64,000 bases of DNA, from positions 83,849 to 147,848 of the forward strand of contig KN834863.1 in the NCBI GenBank assembly GCA_000827265.1, read 5' to 3'. This document shows, one piece after another, positions 46,701-58,595 of the stretch (its first letter is position 1; each line of letters begins with the position of its first letter). The DNA comes from Collybiopsis luxurians FD-317 M1 (lineage: Eukaryota; Basidiomycota; Agaricomycetes; Agaricales; Omphalotaceae). The notes under the pieces were generated by a model that searched no databases, was not told the DNA's origin, and saw nothing but the letters and a program-made list of their open reading frames with translations. The translations under genes were made by a program, and so were the position numbers.

Positions 46701-47088
46701 TGGAGGAGCAGTTTCATGGTCATTGGAAAAGGCAGGACACAATTTCTTTATCCACTATGGAAGTGGAGTACATTGCTCTCACCCATGCAGCAAAAGAAGC
46801 AATTTGGTTTAGGAACCTTCTATCAGAATTTTTTGGTTCCATTACAACTCCTATTCCTATTCTTTCAGACAACCAGTCCACTATTGCCTTGGCCAAAGAT
46901 GATCAGTTCCATGCCCAGACCAAACACATTGATATTCACTAACATTTCATTCAGTATGTAATTGAAGAAGGTAAAATACATTTAACATATTGTCCTACCA
47001 AGGATATGATGGCAGACATCTTCACCAAGGTCTTGCCTTCTTTAAAGGCCAAACACTTCACATCATCCATGGGACTTGCAAAGGTTTG
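43750..47088 (+). pseudogene. Copia protease-integrase-RT-RNase H polyprotein
   Basis: Protease region SILFDSRCSSHRT (DSG altered to DSR). Integrase has HCISGHQ...CCTC zinc residues, then HMDVWGPDS, HSD-TGA-GGEF and NGIAEQTHQTLL (D, D, E). The RT has WVFRTKKDETGKVIGYRARL, QMNVKLAYLYEKL, LYGLKQAGR-TGA-WHQ-TGA-F and FIHVDNMML (YVDD box altered). RNase H has GYLDADGMS, STMEVEYIALTHAAKEA and QTKHIDIH. The frame ends at TGA 47088. Stops are mostly TGA where Arg is expected (43932, 44813, 45256, 46015, 46027), plus TGA for Trp at 45226 and a TAA near 43837. Defective, but every domain is recognisable. Confidence 0.92.
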
Positions 47089-47096
47089 AGGGGGAG

Positions 47097-47453
47097 TGTT
47101 GGATTATAATTAAGTATTCACAAGGTACAATTGGATATAACTATTTATGGAACAGTTTATCTTTAGTTGTAGTGGACTTATATCTTGTCTCACCATCCCA
47201 TCTCAGTTCTCATGGTTCCTATCACATATACCCACTCTCATGTACTAGTTCCCATGATACTTAGTTACATGTTCTCATCTGTCTTTTATCTAGCCAATGG
47301 TCTACTACATATAACACTGTGTACTTGTATATAAAGCCACCTACATATACAAACAATCTAGTGGCTCTTTTTCTCCCTTTTGATCTGTGTGATCACTTCA
47401 GTGCTGTGTGCACTGTCTGCCATTATCTTAACTAGTGTTCATAACCTCTAATA
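47097..47453 (+). repeat. Copia 3' LTR
   Basis: 357 bp, starts TGTTGGATTATAATTAAG and ends AACCTCTAATA. It is followed by target duplication GATTC. Confidence 0.93.
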
Positions 47454-47599
47454 GATTCTCCTCTGTCTCCATTTCTTTTCATACATTCTCCATATATTTA
47501 TCCTGCAGAGCATTGTGAACATGTGCTATCAGGAAATCCTTGTTCATGATGATACTGGTATTTAAATGTTCCAGTGCAATGAATACCTGTTCCCTTCCA

Positions 47600-48390
47600 G
47601 AATTAGCCATATTACACTGCACCCTTCTTTGGACAAATGTTGGAATGTCAAGAGAGCATCAGGCTTCAAGCAAGGCCACATCCTAATTTTGATGAGATGG
47701 CAGAATGGTGGTCAGCACAAGCAAAAGGAACAGAGAACAAAATATTCTACAAGTTAAAGAGTATTTGGCTGCATATTGGACCACCTATGATTTTCAGCAG
47801 GTTTCACTGTTGGCCAGTGTTGATCAATGGAGGCCAAATGAAACCAGAGTTCAGTCATCCACTCATTATCTAGAGTTATGCCTGCTGCTAAAAGAACCCA
47901 GCCTGGAGTAAGATTTGTAGAATTGGTCATGGCAGAGCCAGAGCCAATGGTATATACTAATGATCATGGTGTTATTGAAGAAATTGATGGTATGGCAATG
48001 TAGGTTGATACTCAGTCAATAACTGCTCAAGTTGAAAGCTTCAATGCCATGCAATCAACCTCTGATTTGCCTGCTTCTGCTCAAAGCAGCATTTCTTACA
48101 CAGGCACTCAGATTGCTCAAAATAGCTTTTGGAACAACCATAGCAGTACTATCCAGGGCACCTCTCAACAAACTGGAGCTAGCATTGCTCCATTATCAGC
48201 CAATGCAAATGTGTTATTTTTAGAATGGCAAACAGATCCTTTGACACCATTTGCCTATCCTACAGTCCCCACAAGTTCTGAAACTTATACCACTGGGCAA
48301 TGATCACATACTAAGAAGTTCAATCAGAAATGTAAAGTTTGCAACCAATACAGTGGTTGCCCAGGCTCTCAGAATTGTACTCGATGTGAA
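47600..48390 (+). pseudogene. unidentified transposon-like ORF remnant with Cys-rich end
   Basis: Broken frames read NFDEMAEWWSAQAKGTENKI, FYKLKEYLAAYWTTYDFQQV and SLLASVDQWRPNETRV. A Ser/Gln/Asn-rich part follows. The end is KCKVCNQYSGCPGSQNCTRC, a CxxC-x(5)-C-x(5)-CxxC cluster like the terminal zinc knuckle of some transposases. The family is not settled. CpG-poor like the rest of the island. Confidence 0.4.
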
Positions 48391-48535
48391 AACACAAGAT
48401 GAGGTGTGCATTTTCAGCCGCACCGCTGTCTGTAAACTCATATTGGTATTACTTAGTGTTTTTCCATAATAAATTAGTTGATTGTTCGATAACATTGTTT
48501 ATATATGCAGTAAATTGAATCAATCATTTGTGGGA

Positions 48536-48800
48536 CAGTAGAATTTTTAGAAAAGAAAAAAGGATTACCGGCGGTTTGAACTCTCGCCGACTTGACTTCA
48601 AATAAAAAAATTTCACGTTCAATAAAATATGTGTGACAATAGAATTTTTAGGAAAAAGCGGTTTGAATTCTCGCCGACTTGACTTCACATAAAACGTGTG
48701 TGACAATAGAATTTTTAGGAACCAAAAAAAAAAGGTTCATCGGCGGTTTGAGCTTTCGCCAGCTTGACTTTAAATAAAAAATTTTCACATTCAATAATAC
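48536..48800. repeat. three imperfect direct repeats of about 75-100 bp
   Basis: GTAGAATTTTTAGA, CAATAGAATTTTTAGGAAA and CAATAGAATTTTTAGGAAC start the units. Each is followed by CGGTTTGAA(C/T)TCTCGCC or CGGTTTGAGCTTTCGCC, then a GACTTGACTTCA-type block. They lie at the right border of the transposon island. Confidence 0.75.
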
Positions 48801-49181
48801 GGCTACACCATATGAATACTACTGATAAGGTTTTATTGTTACGGTGTCATAATTTTTGAATAAGACTTCCCGATTCCAGACATGGCATCAAAGTCAAACT
48901 CACAAGCTGTCACAAGCGGCTGGGATCTTGTGAGCCCATGTCAAACCTTATACCTCCATATGAGAGTCGTGAGGTTTTGCTGATGTATGTATAGAGATCC
49001 AACGATCAGATCGAGAGCTAACCTAATCAGACCTACTACTTCCCTTCTGCGGATCGAGAACCAGTTGTCAATCCTGGCATGCGGTACAAATAAGTAACAG
49101 ATTGAGATACCCTCCGCAAGATATATCTGCAAGAAAAAGGGAACTCTTCTCTCCCGTGTCACCCAAGCTATTCGAAACATA
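48801..49181. other. 5' flank of the transcription-factor gene
   Basis: No repeat or coding signal recognised. It would contain the promoter. CG frequency rises again from here. Confidence 0.35.
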
Positions 49182-51830
49182 ATGTCAGAGGCTGGAAATA
49201 CCCCTGTCATTAGCTCCTCTGCAGACACACTATCTTGCTCGGTATGTCCGGCGACATTTACACGCAAGACACACCTCAATCGACATATGCGATCGCGTAA
49301 GTGTTCTCGGATAATTACTTAGACGCCAGAATACGACTGAGGGCATATACATACTTGCAGACAACAACGAAAGGGGCCACCACTGTAATGTGAGATTCAG
49401 CCACCAAACTTGCTTTTTTTTCTGAAGTCTAACCATTCACCACTATATTTTAAGAAGTGCGGATATCAGTTTACTCGTAGTGATCTTCTGGCCCGCCACA
49501 GGAAGTCCTGTGGCGAGACGTGAGTGACATACATTGAGTCGGTACGGAGAAATACTCACAATTATTACCGCGGTGGCTCCACCAGTCGCTCGCGTCGAAA
49601 AGCCTGTGAGGCCTGCGCCAAAGCCAAGATAAAATGCAATTTGCTTCAACCATGCGACAAGTGTACCAGGCGTGGCATAGTATGCGACTACACCAATGAC
49701 CCGGAAGTTAGTCGAGCGAAGCTCCTAAAGGCAGTCCGCGCCCGTCTGCGACGAGATGGTTCAAACACTCCCTCAACCTCGGAGTCCGTAGACAGCGATT
49801 GCTCACAAATGTCCACCTTAGATGTATCTTCCCCGACCTCGACTGGTACTGATTTTGAGTATTCACTCACCGTGATGCAGACGGCGTCATTGGCATCTAC
49901 CTCACCGAATCAATCCTTGACTGACTTTAATCAAGAAGTTGCAGAGGGGTTATTACACTCGGCCACAGATGGGAGCCTCGAAAACTTCAGCAGCGAGTTT
50001 GTAGAGACTTGGATGCAGTGTGCAAGTACAGCATCTACCTTTGACGTGGAAAGTGGTGCATCGCCGGAAGTCATACCGAATTTAATGGACCAACCGTTCC
50101 ATGCAACCGAAATCGACCCAAACACCAATACCAACCCCTTCAACATCGCTTTACTTGATCCTTTCACCTCAGGTCCGCTGAACTTTACTACACTCAAGAA
50201 AGCTGACCAATCTATGGTTACTCCAACGGTTGTGGCCTCGCCGGCATCAACAGCGCCATTGCTAGAGCAACCTTTCTCTCTTGCAGACATCCCTCCAGCA
50301 GTCAATCTCGAGCAGACAGTTAAACATCAGTTTGCCCATGCAACAGAGGCGGAGCTTTGTATATACAGTGGGTATGTCTCTAAGTCTACATGAGCATAAA
50401 TGTTGATAATTGTTGCATGTTCTCACCTTAGTGCATTTCTTCTTTTCATCATTCTCCCTCAAGATTCCGATCATACATGAAGCAACCTGGACAGAAAAGG
50501 ATAGACCTCTTGTCTTGTTGACCGTAATGCAGGCGTGTGGTGCACTTTTTGTGCGGACAAAACAGGCAAAGAGTTTCATCAGACACACGCTAATGATAGG
50601 AAGGGAAGAGATCATAAAACAATATGTAGGCGCACTTCCTCTCTGAATATCACTCCTCGGTTCAATACCTCCCGCAGTGTAACAGTGTTGATCCAACTAT
50701 GCAAATTGACTTGATCTTTGCACTGGCCCTGCTTCAGTGTTTAGGTATATTTTGCCAGCAGAAGGAGAGAAGAACTGCATCTGCTCTATATCACGGAATG
50801 ATAAAGCAGGTCAGTGTTGTTAATCCCCCTTTGACTTTGAATACCGACCACAGCAGCAGATGATTACACGTTCTGGTGTTCTCCAGGTCCTTCAGAGCTG
50901 GAAATGTCCTGAATTCTTTGATGAAATACCTGTAGACGAGGCATGGCGTTCTTGGACACGCTATGAGAGCATCAAAAGGTTTGCACTTGTAACATAATTT
51001 CGATATTTATCTCACATATTCGACACCGCAGACTCTGCTGCTTGACTCACCTCCAAGAATGCGATTTTATAATCTTCTTCGCCATTCCCCCATCTACTCC
51101 TCATGCCTTTGAAGGACCTTTGCCTTGTGATGAAGAGCTCTGGAGAGCATCAACTGCCCAAGACTGGGTTACAAGTCTACGCACTACATCTCAGTACGGG
51201 TCACCTACGATTCGTCTGCGTGGCGCAAATGCTCAAGTAATAGTTGGATCACTATATGATCAGTTGGCGACTTTAATGCCACCTCTGAACGGTCCTATAC
51301 CCGAGTTCGCACAATACCTCCTGATCCACGAGATACTGGGTCAATTGTTTTTGGGATCCTACATCCATGCAATGACAGCAGCTACAGTGCCCGATATGCT
51401 ACTGGGAGGTAAATCTGCTCTGGAGAATATATGCTCCTATCATCAGAATGCCCTGCAGAACTGGTTCCTCAGCTGGCAGAAAGGACTGCAGAGTTCCAGC
51501 ATACATAGATACTGGACTGCAGACTCACTGTGTTACTATCGACTTGCACTATTGACGCTGCAGCTTCTAAAAGAGGAAAGCCTTCCTTCGTTGACGCTGC
51601 AGGGTTACTGGCCCAAGGCTGAGGAATTACGTTTTCAGGTATTGAGAAAATGGTTACATTCGGTGTGGGGATCACGACAGACTGAACAGTTGGATGTCTC
51701 AATGATGCAGGAGGATATGACAAAGATGCATCAACTATACAAATCTATGGAAGCAAGGGTGACGGAGATTAGCACTGACGGAGCTGAGACGGAGGACATC
51801 AATGGGTTTTTGGGTGTTTTCATTCAATGA
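49182..51830 (+). CDS. C2H2 plus Zn2Cys6 transcription factor (735 aa, eight exons)
   Basis: Exons are 49182-49296, 49361-49389, 49455-49519, 49586-50367, 50432-50625, 50678-50809, 50887-50978 and 51032-51830; phases agree (2208 nt). Two C2H2-type fingers are built across introns: CSVCPATF...HLNRHMRSH and CNKCGYQF...LARHRKSC (C2HC). They are followed at once by a perfect Zn2Cys6 cluster, CEACAKAKIKCNLLQPC and CDKCTRRGIVC (CX2CX6CX5CX2CX6C). A Ser/Thr-rich linker leads into a fungal-specific TF domain (KIPIIHEATWTEKDRPLVLL, CGALF). A nuclear DNA-binding regulator, intact. Likely local regulator of the surrounding metabolic genes (inference). Confidence 0.9.
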
Positions 51831-52677
51831 TTTTGTGATCCGTATAGCATAGACAACTTGTAGCCGTAGCTGGACTATAGTGTACATCATTAGAATCATA
51901 AGCAATGAAAACCGTTCAGCAGACGATTGACTCCTAGATCGTTGCTTACTCGCGGTTAACGAAGAGTTCAAAAAGATTCACAGATTGTTGAAATCGTTGT
52001 ATGCAGGTCGATCCGAGATAACCGGGAGATCAAGAGAATGATGGTTTCGGCTTGGCAGGGCTGGATATAATATGAAATAACACAAGGAAGGAAGTAGAAG
52101 GCGGTAGACGGTAGATTAGAGAAGGGATTTTCCGAACCAGTAAAACGATCAAGACGAGCACTGCATTGTAATTGTTTCAGTTTTACTTGCAGAACTTGTC
52201 CCTGCTTGTCCCTGCCAAAATTTGCTGGCTCAATATGAAAAAGCGGCTCAAGCCGCAAGCCATGATGGTTTTTGCCCGCAAGCCAGGCTTTGCTATTTCG
52301 GGCAAGTCGAGCAAGTCGATGCTTCCCACCTCTGTTTTTGTCTATTCCCAATCTTTGAACTCGAAGCACACACTGTAATAGTTCAAAGGATCATAATGGC
52401 TAATAAATGAAAGTTTAGTACACTTTTGGTTGTGTATTTGAGCCAAGTTCCTCGAAAGAACAGTGATGCACTATTTACTTTTGTTTCTTTCCAAGCTAAT
52501 CATGTTCACAATTCAGCCTCCGAAGGTCTAATGATGATTCTCAGGCTGGGCATAGTCATTTAGTATTTGGAAGGACTCGAATGTGGCAGGCGGCGGAGTA
52601 ACTTGTGGGCAAGCCAAAAAGCCGATCAAGCCGGTCAATTTATTTTGACATTTTACGATGTGCATCGAGGCACTTTA
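51831..52677. other. intergenic, possible decayed hAT-type MITE
   Basis: Contains AAGCCG/GGCTCAAGCC words at 52.24-52.32 and 52.61-52.64 kb, like the subterminal words of the element at 58.6 kb. No ends or target duplication were found. No gene. Confidence 0.35.
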
Positions 52678-52959
52678 CAGCCGTTTGCGAAAAGTTTTGC
52701 AGATTCAATTTTTGTAGCGCTTGTTTAGCTGTATTTGCTTGTCCTATACATATGGGGGCCCAGGCCCACCAAACCATACGGAACCACCATCCGACGACGC
52801 TACCTGTGGGTCAATCACTATTGAAATCTGCGGTTTGTTCTTTATCTAGGCATCGGCTCCGTTCCCGGCTTTTAGATCATATAGATACTATATGAAAATC
52901 TCAAATACAAATAAACACGACGAAAAATTCAGAACTGCAAATCTTTATGTAAACCGCTG
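52678..52959. mobile_element. 282-bp TA-flanked MITE, copy 1
   Basis: Ends CAGCCGTTTGCGAAAAG and the inverse-like CTTTATGTAAACCGCTG, flanked by TA on both sides. It has the same length and family as 58922-59203, but its interior (GGGCCCAGGCCCACCAAACC) is in opposite orientation. Tc1/mariner-type non-autonomous element by target site. Confidence 0.85.
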
Positions 52960-53843
52960 TATAAAGACATGCTCCGTGGCCATCGCTCTGCTTGGACTAT
53001 GGATGACAGTCGTTCTGATATTATCTTGTACACTTTGAACAGAACGTCGGGTTGATATGTGGGCGCCTGTTTTTTTAACACCTCTTGCGTATACACAATG
53101 TACATATAACAATCAAGGGTAGACATCACACCGAGGAGACATTAATAGTGACCCAGTGAATTGCGAACTTGTGAACTTGCAAACTTGCAAACTTGCTGGC
53201 AAAATCATCCGACGAGATACTAGAGATTTTTCAAACGCTTGAGGTACTGCATCTAAAGCAATCGAATACTTTGAGCTTACATGCTATTAGGAAGGAAAAT
53301 TTATTATATGGCATGATCCAAGATCTTCACCCTGGGCCTGGTTTCCAGAGGCTATCCCGGACCCGGTGCTGACCCAATCACCGTCGCCCCTGGGGCCAGG
53401 TGTGACTCTTATCACTAATTATCTACCACTGTAAGCACTTATAAGCACTGTATTTTCTTACTGTACAAGATGTTAGAGACACACGGAGACATAGAGTGTA
53501 CAATTACATGATGAAACGTACATCAATACTCCTGTTCCAAAATCAGTCCATTTCAATCTTCATTCCTCTCTGCATCACCCCAGCCAAGCGCACTCTGATA
53601 TCAATCTCCTCTCTCCAGCTGTCCTTCCATCGATATTCACCCGTTCGAATCATTATTGAGTCAACCCTTCGGAGTATGGCGTCTTATGCGTTGACGCGCC
53701 AACGAGCACAGACAATAGAATGTCGTTCAAATTTTGTACGTTCACTCAAATATGATATCACGGATTGACAATTTGCTGAGTGAGTATGTATAATCTAATC
53801 TACATACTTACTTGTTCACATATGTTAAACTATCGAACAATTC
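52960..53843. other. intergenic, no gene recognised
   Basis: Holds a short GAACTTG/AAACTTGC array near 53168 and a GC-richer stretch at 53330-53405. Frames such as 53496-53768 lack signature. Confidence 0.35.
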
Positions 53844-56081
53844 TCAGTTAATATCCTTCTCAAGTCCCAACAAATCCCAGGCACTCTGAGCTTCTTCATA
53901 TGCCTTCCTAATGATATATTCCCGTCCCTTGCTACGAGGCTTGAATGATACAGGATAAATTCTGGGCACGCTCACAAACCCGCTGGTGTAAATGCCCTCT
54001 TCATTGTTAATATCCGGTATTTTTGGTTTCCCCGCTGTAGGATCGACAGGTGCAGTGAAATTAATTGCCCAGATTAACCGAGAGAGCACGATAATATTGA
54101 GGCTCCAGTAATGTGAGAGCCTAAGCAGAATCTTCAAAAACGTAGCTATAATTTTTATCAGAAGCTTGCTAGCTGCTAGGACTAAGTCAAGACTCACTGA
54201 TCCCAATCTCGAGCTTCTGGACCCGAGCCCCACTGTATTGCCTGGCCGTCAGTGGGCAAGAAACGTTCTGGCTGGAAGGCCATAGGATTGGGGTGAACTG
54301 CCGGATCGAGATGGATCGTCCACACATTACCAATGACGGTGGATCCATCCGGGATGAACATCCCTTCACATTCATCATCTGCAAGATGAGGAATACCTGT
54401 TGAATGTCGGCAGATCAGTGAATAGTCTTTCCATTTCGACTGAAATACCTACTCATGATTGTCGGTGGTCGCCTCCGTAAGGTTTCTTTGATACACGCAA
54501 ATACGGATATCTTGCCTCGTCTTTGAATCCAGGCATCCGTCCATCGCTACTGTTGATCGCTTCCACCGCTTCATCAATCTCCTTCCTGACCCGCTCGAGT
54601 ACAGGCGGATGAGCAAGAATGAATTAGATAAAACTTTGCATTGTGCTCGCTGTAGTGTCGCTTCCGGCTTCGAGTACTGTTCCTGCTCTGTAAACCATCA
54701 TCTGTCAATCCCACGCCTGGTACATCGAGAGGATGTCCCCTTTCACTTCTTTTACGAAGATATGTATTCACGTAGGTGTTTGCCGTTCCCGCAGACAGAA
54801 GCTTCTTACCGCTCTCCAGGATGCCACCCCAAAGTTCCATTTCCCTGTTTTATGTTGAATATCTTCCTTGTATCTCGATTTTCATAACATACCATTCATG
54901 CATTTTGCGGCCTGCCGCTCGCCATGGCGCCAGAAAATCGGGCAATTTGCGTAGGATAGGAAAAATATCGGCGCTGTTTTACGCGATTAGTTCGGAATAC
55001 AAGGTGCGGCACTCTTCCACTTACAGGTAGTTACCTGGTTGTCCGACGTGGGCGAAGTTTGCGAGAACATCATAAATCTTATGTCTATAATCGACCTCAC
55101 TACAACACCCACACTAGAAGAATTATTCGCACTCATAGCTGCGGGTTATTCGTGGCACGATTGACACGATTACCATATGTTGCCGTCATCACGACGCTCG
55201 TTGTCTATTCCCATGACCGCCCTGAGGACGATGATGCTTGTGCCGCATCGGGATACTTGTCAGAAATCCGGCGTTCAGCGTGCCGTATAATACACTTCCT
55301 TCCTTCCCAAGAATCAGAACAACAGCCAAACTCAACATATTGTCGAACGAGTGCAAACCAGTGCGTATCGGGTACCTCAGCATGTATAGATGCTGGAACG
55401 GAGAATTTTGGTGACAGCGAGGCATATCCGTGATTCATCAAGTCGAAGATTGTCACTCTCGATTCTAACTCTTGGATATTCCTCAAAGCCTTGGCGTGTG
55501 CAGCAGGTCGCAATGCTGATATGACGGATTTATGAGCCGCCTGACTATCAAGATTCGAAGAAATGACCTAACAAATTCAAATTGAATTCTGCTCGCCTTC
55601 CATTCTTTGTCGTATGAAAGAAAGACGAGACGCTGGCCGTCTGACATGATGTCATATGCGACATGAGGAGGTGCTCTTGAGGAGTATATCTTTGATCGTG
55701 TATTGAGTAAGTCATTGACTGCTTGCGCAGTATTTAGAACGATAATGTCCTGTGATCCGAGTTTGAGAGAGAAGACAGGTCCGTATTGTTTGGCCCATTC
55801 GCGGAATTTGGGGTATGGACGGTGAAGTGGGCAGAGCCCACCTCGAGTGAGCTATATGCGGATGAACATGGCTGCATACTGCTGAGGAACTAGTGACATG
55901 TGTGACAGACTATATAGCTACGGCATCCCGGCCCGAACCCCCTACTCCAACGGAGGACGGGTATTTGGAGCAAGTGAGGTCCAGGAGGCAGCTTACCACC
56001 CTCGTGGGATGGTCTACGAAAAGCGAAGAACAATGTGACTGCAGCTAGCAGCAACAAAATAGGGATCAGTTTGATTACCAT
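53844..56081 (-). pseudogene. cytochrome P450, broken
   Basis: Heme monooxygenase of the fungal O-demethylase/sterigmatocystin-oxidase-like type. From the N terminus: membrane anchor MVIKLIPILLLLAAVTLFF, KLPPGP, KFREWAKQYGPVFSLKLGSQ and SDGQRLVFLSYDKEWKA. Then TSVVMTATYGNRV, FPILRKLPDFLAPWRA, ELWGGILESGKKLLSAGTAN, the I helix AGTVLEAGSDTTAS, CIKETLRRRPPTIM (ExxR) and FQPERFL (PERF). Lesions: sequence loss after PPGP, a frameshift between GLTDDG and YRAGTVL, TAA inside SFI-FILAHP, a shift before CIKETL, and a shift at the heme loop (RFCLGSH then SLNIIVLSRL). Introns are probable but the reading frame cannot be restored by splicing alone. Confidence 0.85.
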
Positions 56082-56561
56082 GATCGAGAGTCAAAGCGCA
56101 AAATGATGCAATAAATGTTGCTTATGTTCGTGGAGTTCAAGTGGAGGCCTTCCTACACAGGAGACTGGCTCTATGGTTGCTAATCGGAATTTTTGTTTTC
56201 AGTTGGCCCCACCAAAAAATCCGCCGCAAAACTATGTCGGAGTCAGGCTTCGGATACTTACTAGCAATGCCTCAATTGAACAAAGGAATGCGAAATGTCA
56301 AATGTTTCTTGCTTTCAGGAATTTTTGAAAGATTACACGGACTCTACTTGGGAGTCAGTTTATTGTTATAAATTATTTTCTGACGCTGGAAAGCTGGAAA
56401 ACTGGAGGAAGTAGGACAGGAGGTAAATAACACGAGCAGTCCACGGTCTAATGCAGTGCTCTGGTACATAAAACTATCAATAGCTCAAAGTTGCTAGCGC
56501 CCAGTATATACATAATCATTCAATGTTGAAAGCTGCCAGCATTTCGTTCCTTTTCACTTCA
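56082..56561. other. divergent spacer between P450 relic and MFS carrier
   Basis: 480 bp, no coding signal. It would hold promoters for both genes. An upstream in-frame ATG at 56523 is an alternative start for the carrier. Confidence 0.4.
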
Positions 56562-58405
56562 ATGACTGATCCTTCAGACCTAGAGATTGAGCTCGCCCAG
56601 CTCAACAAGCTCAATACGGAGAAAAGAAAGTCAGATGTAACTGTTCAGACTACGGTGGTTCCTTCAGCGGGCAATCGAGTGCGTCGAGCCCCTGCAGACC
56701 CTGGCCCTCCTCCAGACGGCGGTCTCCATGCGTGGCTCACTGTATTTGGTGCTTCTTTGATCGCTTTCAGCACTTTCGGGTGAGTTTTCCCTAGCATTTG
56801 ATATGGTTCAAGAATTCAAGTGAGTGAACATTTCGTCTCATAAGCATAGTCAACTCGTTCGGTGAGATTTCAAGGTAAGTTTAAGCTTATGTATGCCCAA
56901 GCCCAGTTTTGAAATGCTGGCTTCAGCTAGCATTATTTCGGTACGAAATTGACACCTTTGTCCGATTCCGGAAGGCGCTTTCAATGATTTCTACCGAGCT
57001 CAGTACCTTTCGAATGCCTCTGCCACTCTTGTCAGTATGATTGGTGCTGTGCAGGTGTTCATTCTCTACATATGTGAGTTGCCGAGTCTTCGTCCTGTAT
57101 GAAGGGTTGAATTCACATTCTCAGCTGCCGGTTTTGTTGGGCCAATTTTCGATGCATACGGACCCAAGTACTTGATCCCTGCCAGTGGTATCACGACCAG
57201 CTTTTCCTTATTCATGCTGTCGATTGTCAAACCGCATCACATCTATCAACAGTTTCTATGTCAAAGCGTCCTTTTCAATATCGGAGCTGCATTTGGGTAA
57301 GTCAGCGGTCTGTAGACGGAACTCTAAGAGCATTCATATCTGAAAAGATATCTTCAGGTACTTACCGGCAATGTCCATCGTGACACACTGGTTTGCGAAA
57401 AGGACCGCATATGCGCTCGGAATTGTCCTTGGGACTGCGAGTTTGGGAGGAATCATCATACCGATTATGATGAATCATTTGATACCGACAATTGGCTTTG
57501 GTAGGTTCAGGTACACATTCCGAAGGTCTTTCGGAATTAATTAGTGGAGGATATTTTCTTCTAGGATGGACCGTACGCATAATTGCTTTCGTTGTGTTTG
57601 TCTTCTATGCCATCGCGTCTGTAACTATTCGGACTCGACGTCCTCGCAAACCCTTGCCCCCATTGTTACACATTATAGACCTCCGAGCCTTTCAAGATAC
57701 ACGTTTCGCGGTGTTCACGGCCGGTGCATGGCTGACCATTATGAGCGTGTTTAACCCTTTCTTTCAGGTTGGAGCATATGGCATTGCGGCTCACGGTGCG
57801 GACCCTCTCACTCCATATCTTCTCGCCATTATGTGTGCTACCAGTATCGCCGGACGGGTATTACCTGGTCATATCGCAGATCGTTTGGGCAGGTTCAATA
57901 CGATTGTGGTATCGACGGCTATCAGCTCTATTTTGACGCTGTCGCTCTGGTACTCATCAACGGCAGAAACGAACGTTGTAGTGTTTGCCGCTCTGTATGG
58001 ATTCGCTTCTGGACCATTCTTTTCGCTTCTTCCTGTAAGCTCCGATTCTTTTTCTCGATTGTGTTTGAGTTTATTTTCGATTAATAAATATTTGTCATTT
58101 TATGATAGGCCTGCGTTGCCCAAATATCACCTCCAGACCGTATTGGGGCACGTATTGGTATGCTTTTTGCAACTCTTTCCTTTGGTGCTCTGGCTGGCAC
58201 GCCTATTGGTGGGTTATTCATTCGAGAAATTACGGTGGCTAACTTTCAGCATCTTATCCTGTATACCGTAAGCGAAAGTGGTTCATAAAGAGGGTTTGAT
58301 TTTTGATCATCTGTATATTTTCAGGGTTGCTTCGGCCTCGCAGGATCATTTGTTCTCCTCCTTGCACGCCTGCAGTGTAGTCGCCGGCTTCTTGTTGCGG
58401 TATAA
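56562..58405 (+). CDS. MFS transporter, monocarboxylate-porter-like (452 aa, eight exons)
   Basis: Exons are 56562-56779, 56845-56861 (17 nt), 56975-57073, 57125-57296, 57358-57500, 57565-58034, 58109-58267 and 58325-58405; phases agree (1359 nt). The N terminus is cytosolic, then PPPDGGLHAWLTVFGAS, the PDGG-AW signature of the fungal monocarboxylate-type MFS family. Later come GAFNDFYRAQYLSNASATL, GGIIIPIMMNHL, RVLPGHIADRLGRFN (loop 8-9 GR-x-x-D-R-x-G) and GTPIGGLFI. About 12 membrane spans are expected. Probably exports or imports an organic acid or metabolite. Start chosen at the second ATG because it lies closest to the PDGG region; 56523 would add 13 residues. Intact. Confidence 0.92.
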
Positions 58406-58595
58406 AGGGGGCGTTCTGAGTATTATTGCTCTCATTTGTAATACTCAGCTCAACACCTCGATTTGTAAATCGCACGTATGTAATATGGCTAGTGCTCTTT
58501 TTTCAGTTTCTTTCTCTGGAAATACTCAACCGAGTACATGACTACTTCCATTGACTCAGGTTACTTATTTACCTATTCATTTTGTCAGTGCTACT

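Larger units (their letters stand above)
38421..47458 (+). mobile_element. full-length Ty1/Copia retrotransposon with nested insertion
   Basis: LTRs are 38426-38781 and 47097-47453. The 5-bp target duplication GATTC lies at 38421-38425 and 47454-47458. The polypurine tract GAGGGGGAG precedes the right LTR. The coding part has gag and a zinc knuckle left of the nested element (40322-43747), and protease, integrase, RT and RNase H to its right. Without the insert the element is about 5.6 kb, normal for Copia. LTRs differ by 12 substitutions and one indel in 356 bp. Multiple TGA stops inactivate it. CG is very rare in it. Confidence 0.95.

Noticed and set aside
56523..56561. Upstream ATG of the MFS carrier as the start
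   Set aside because: In frame and possible, but it adds 13 uncharged residues before an otherwise typical cytosolic N terminus; listed as alternative only.
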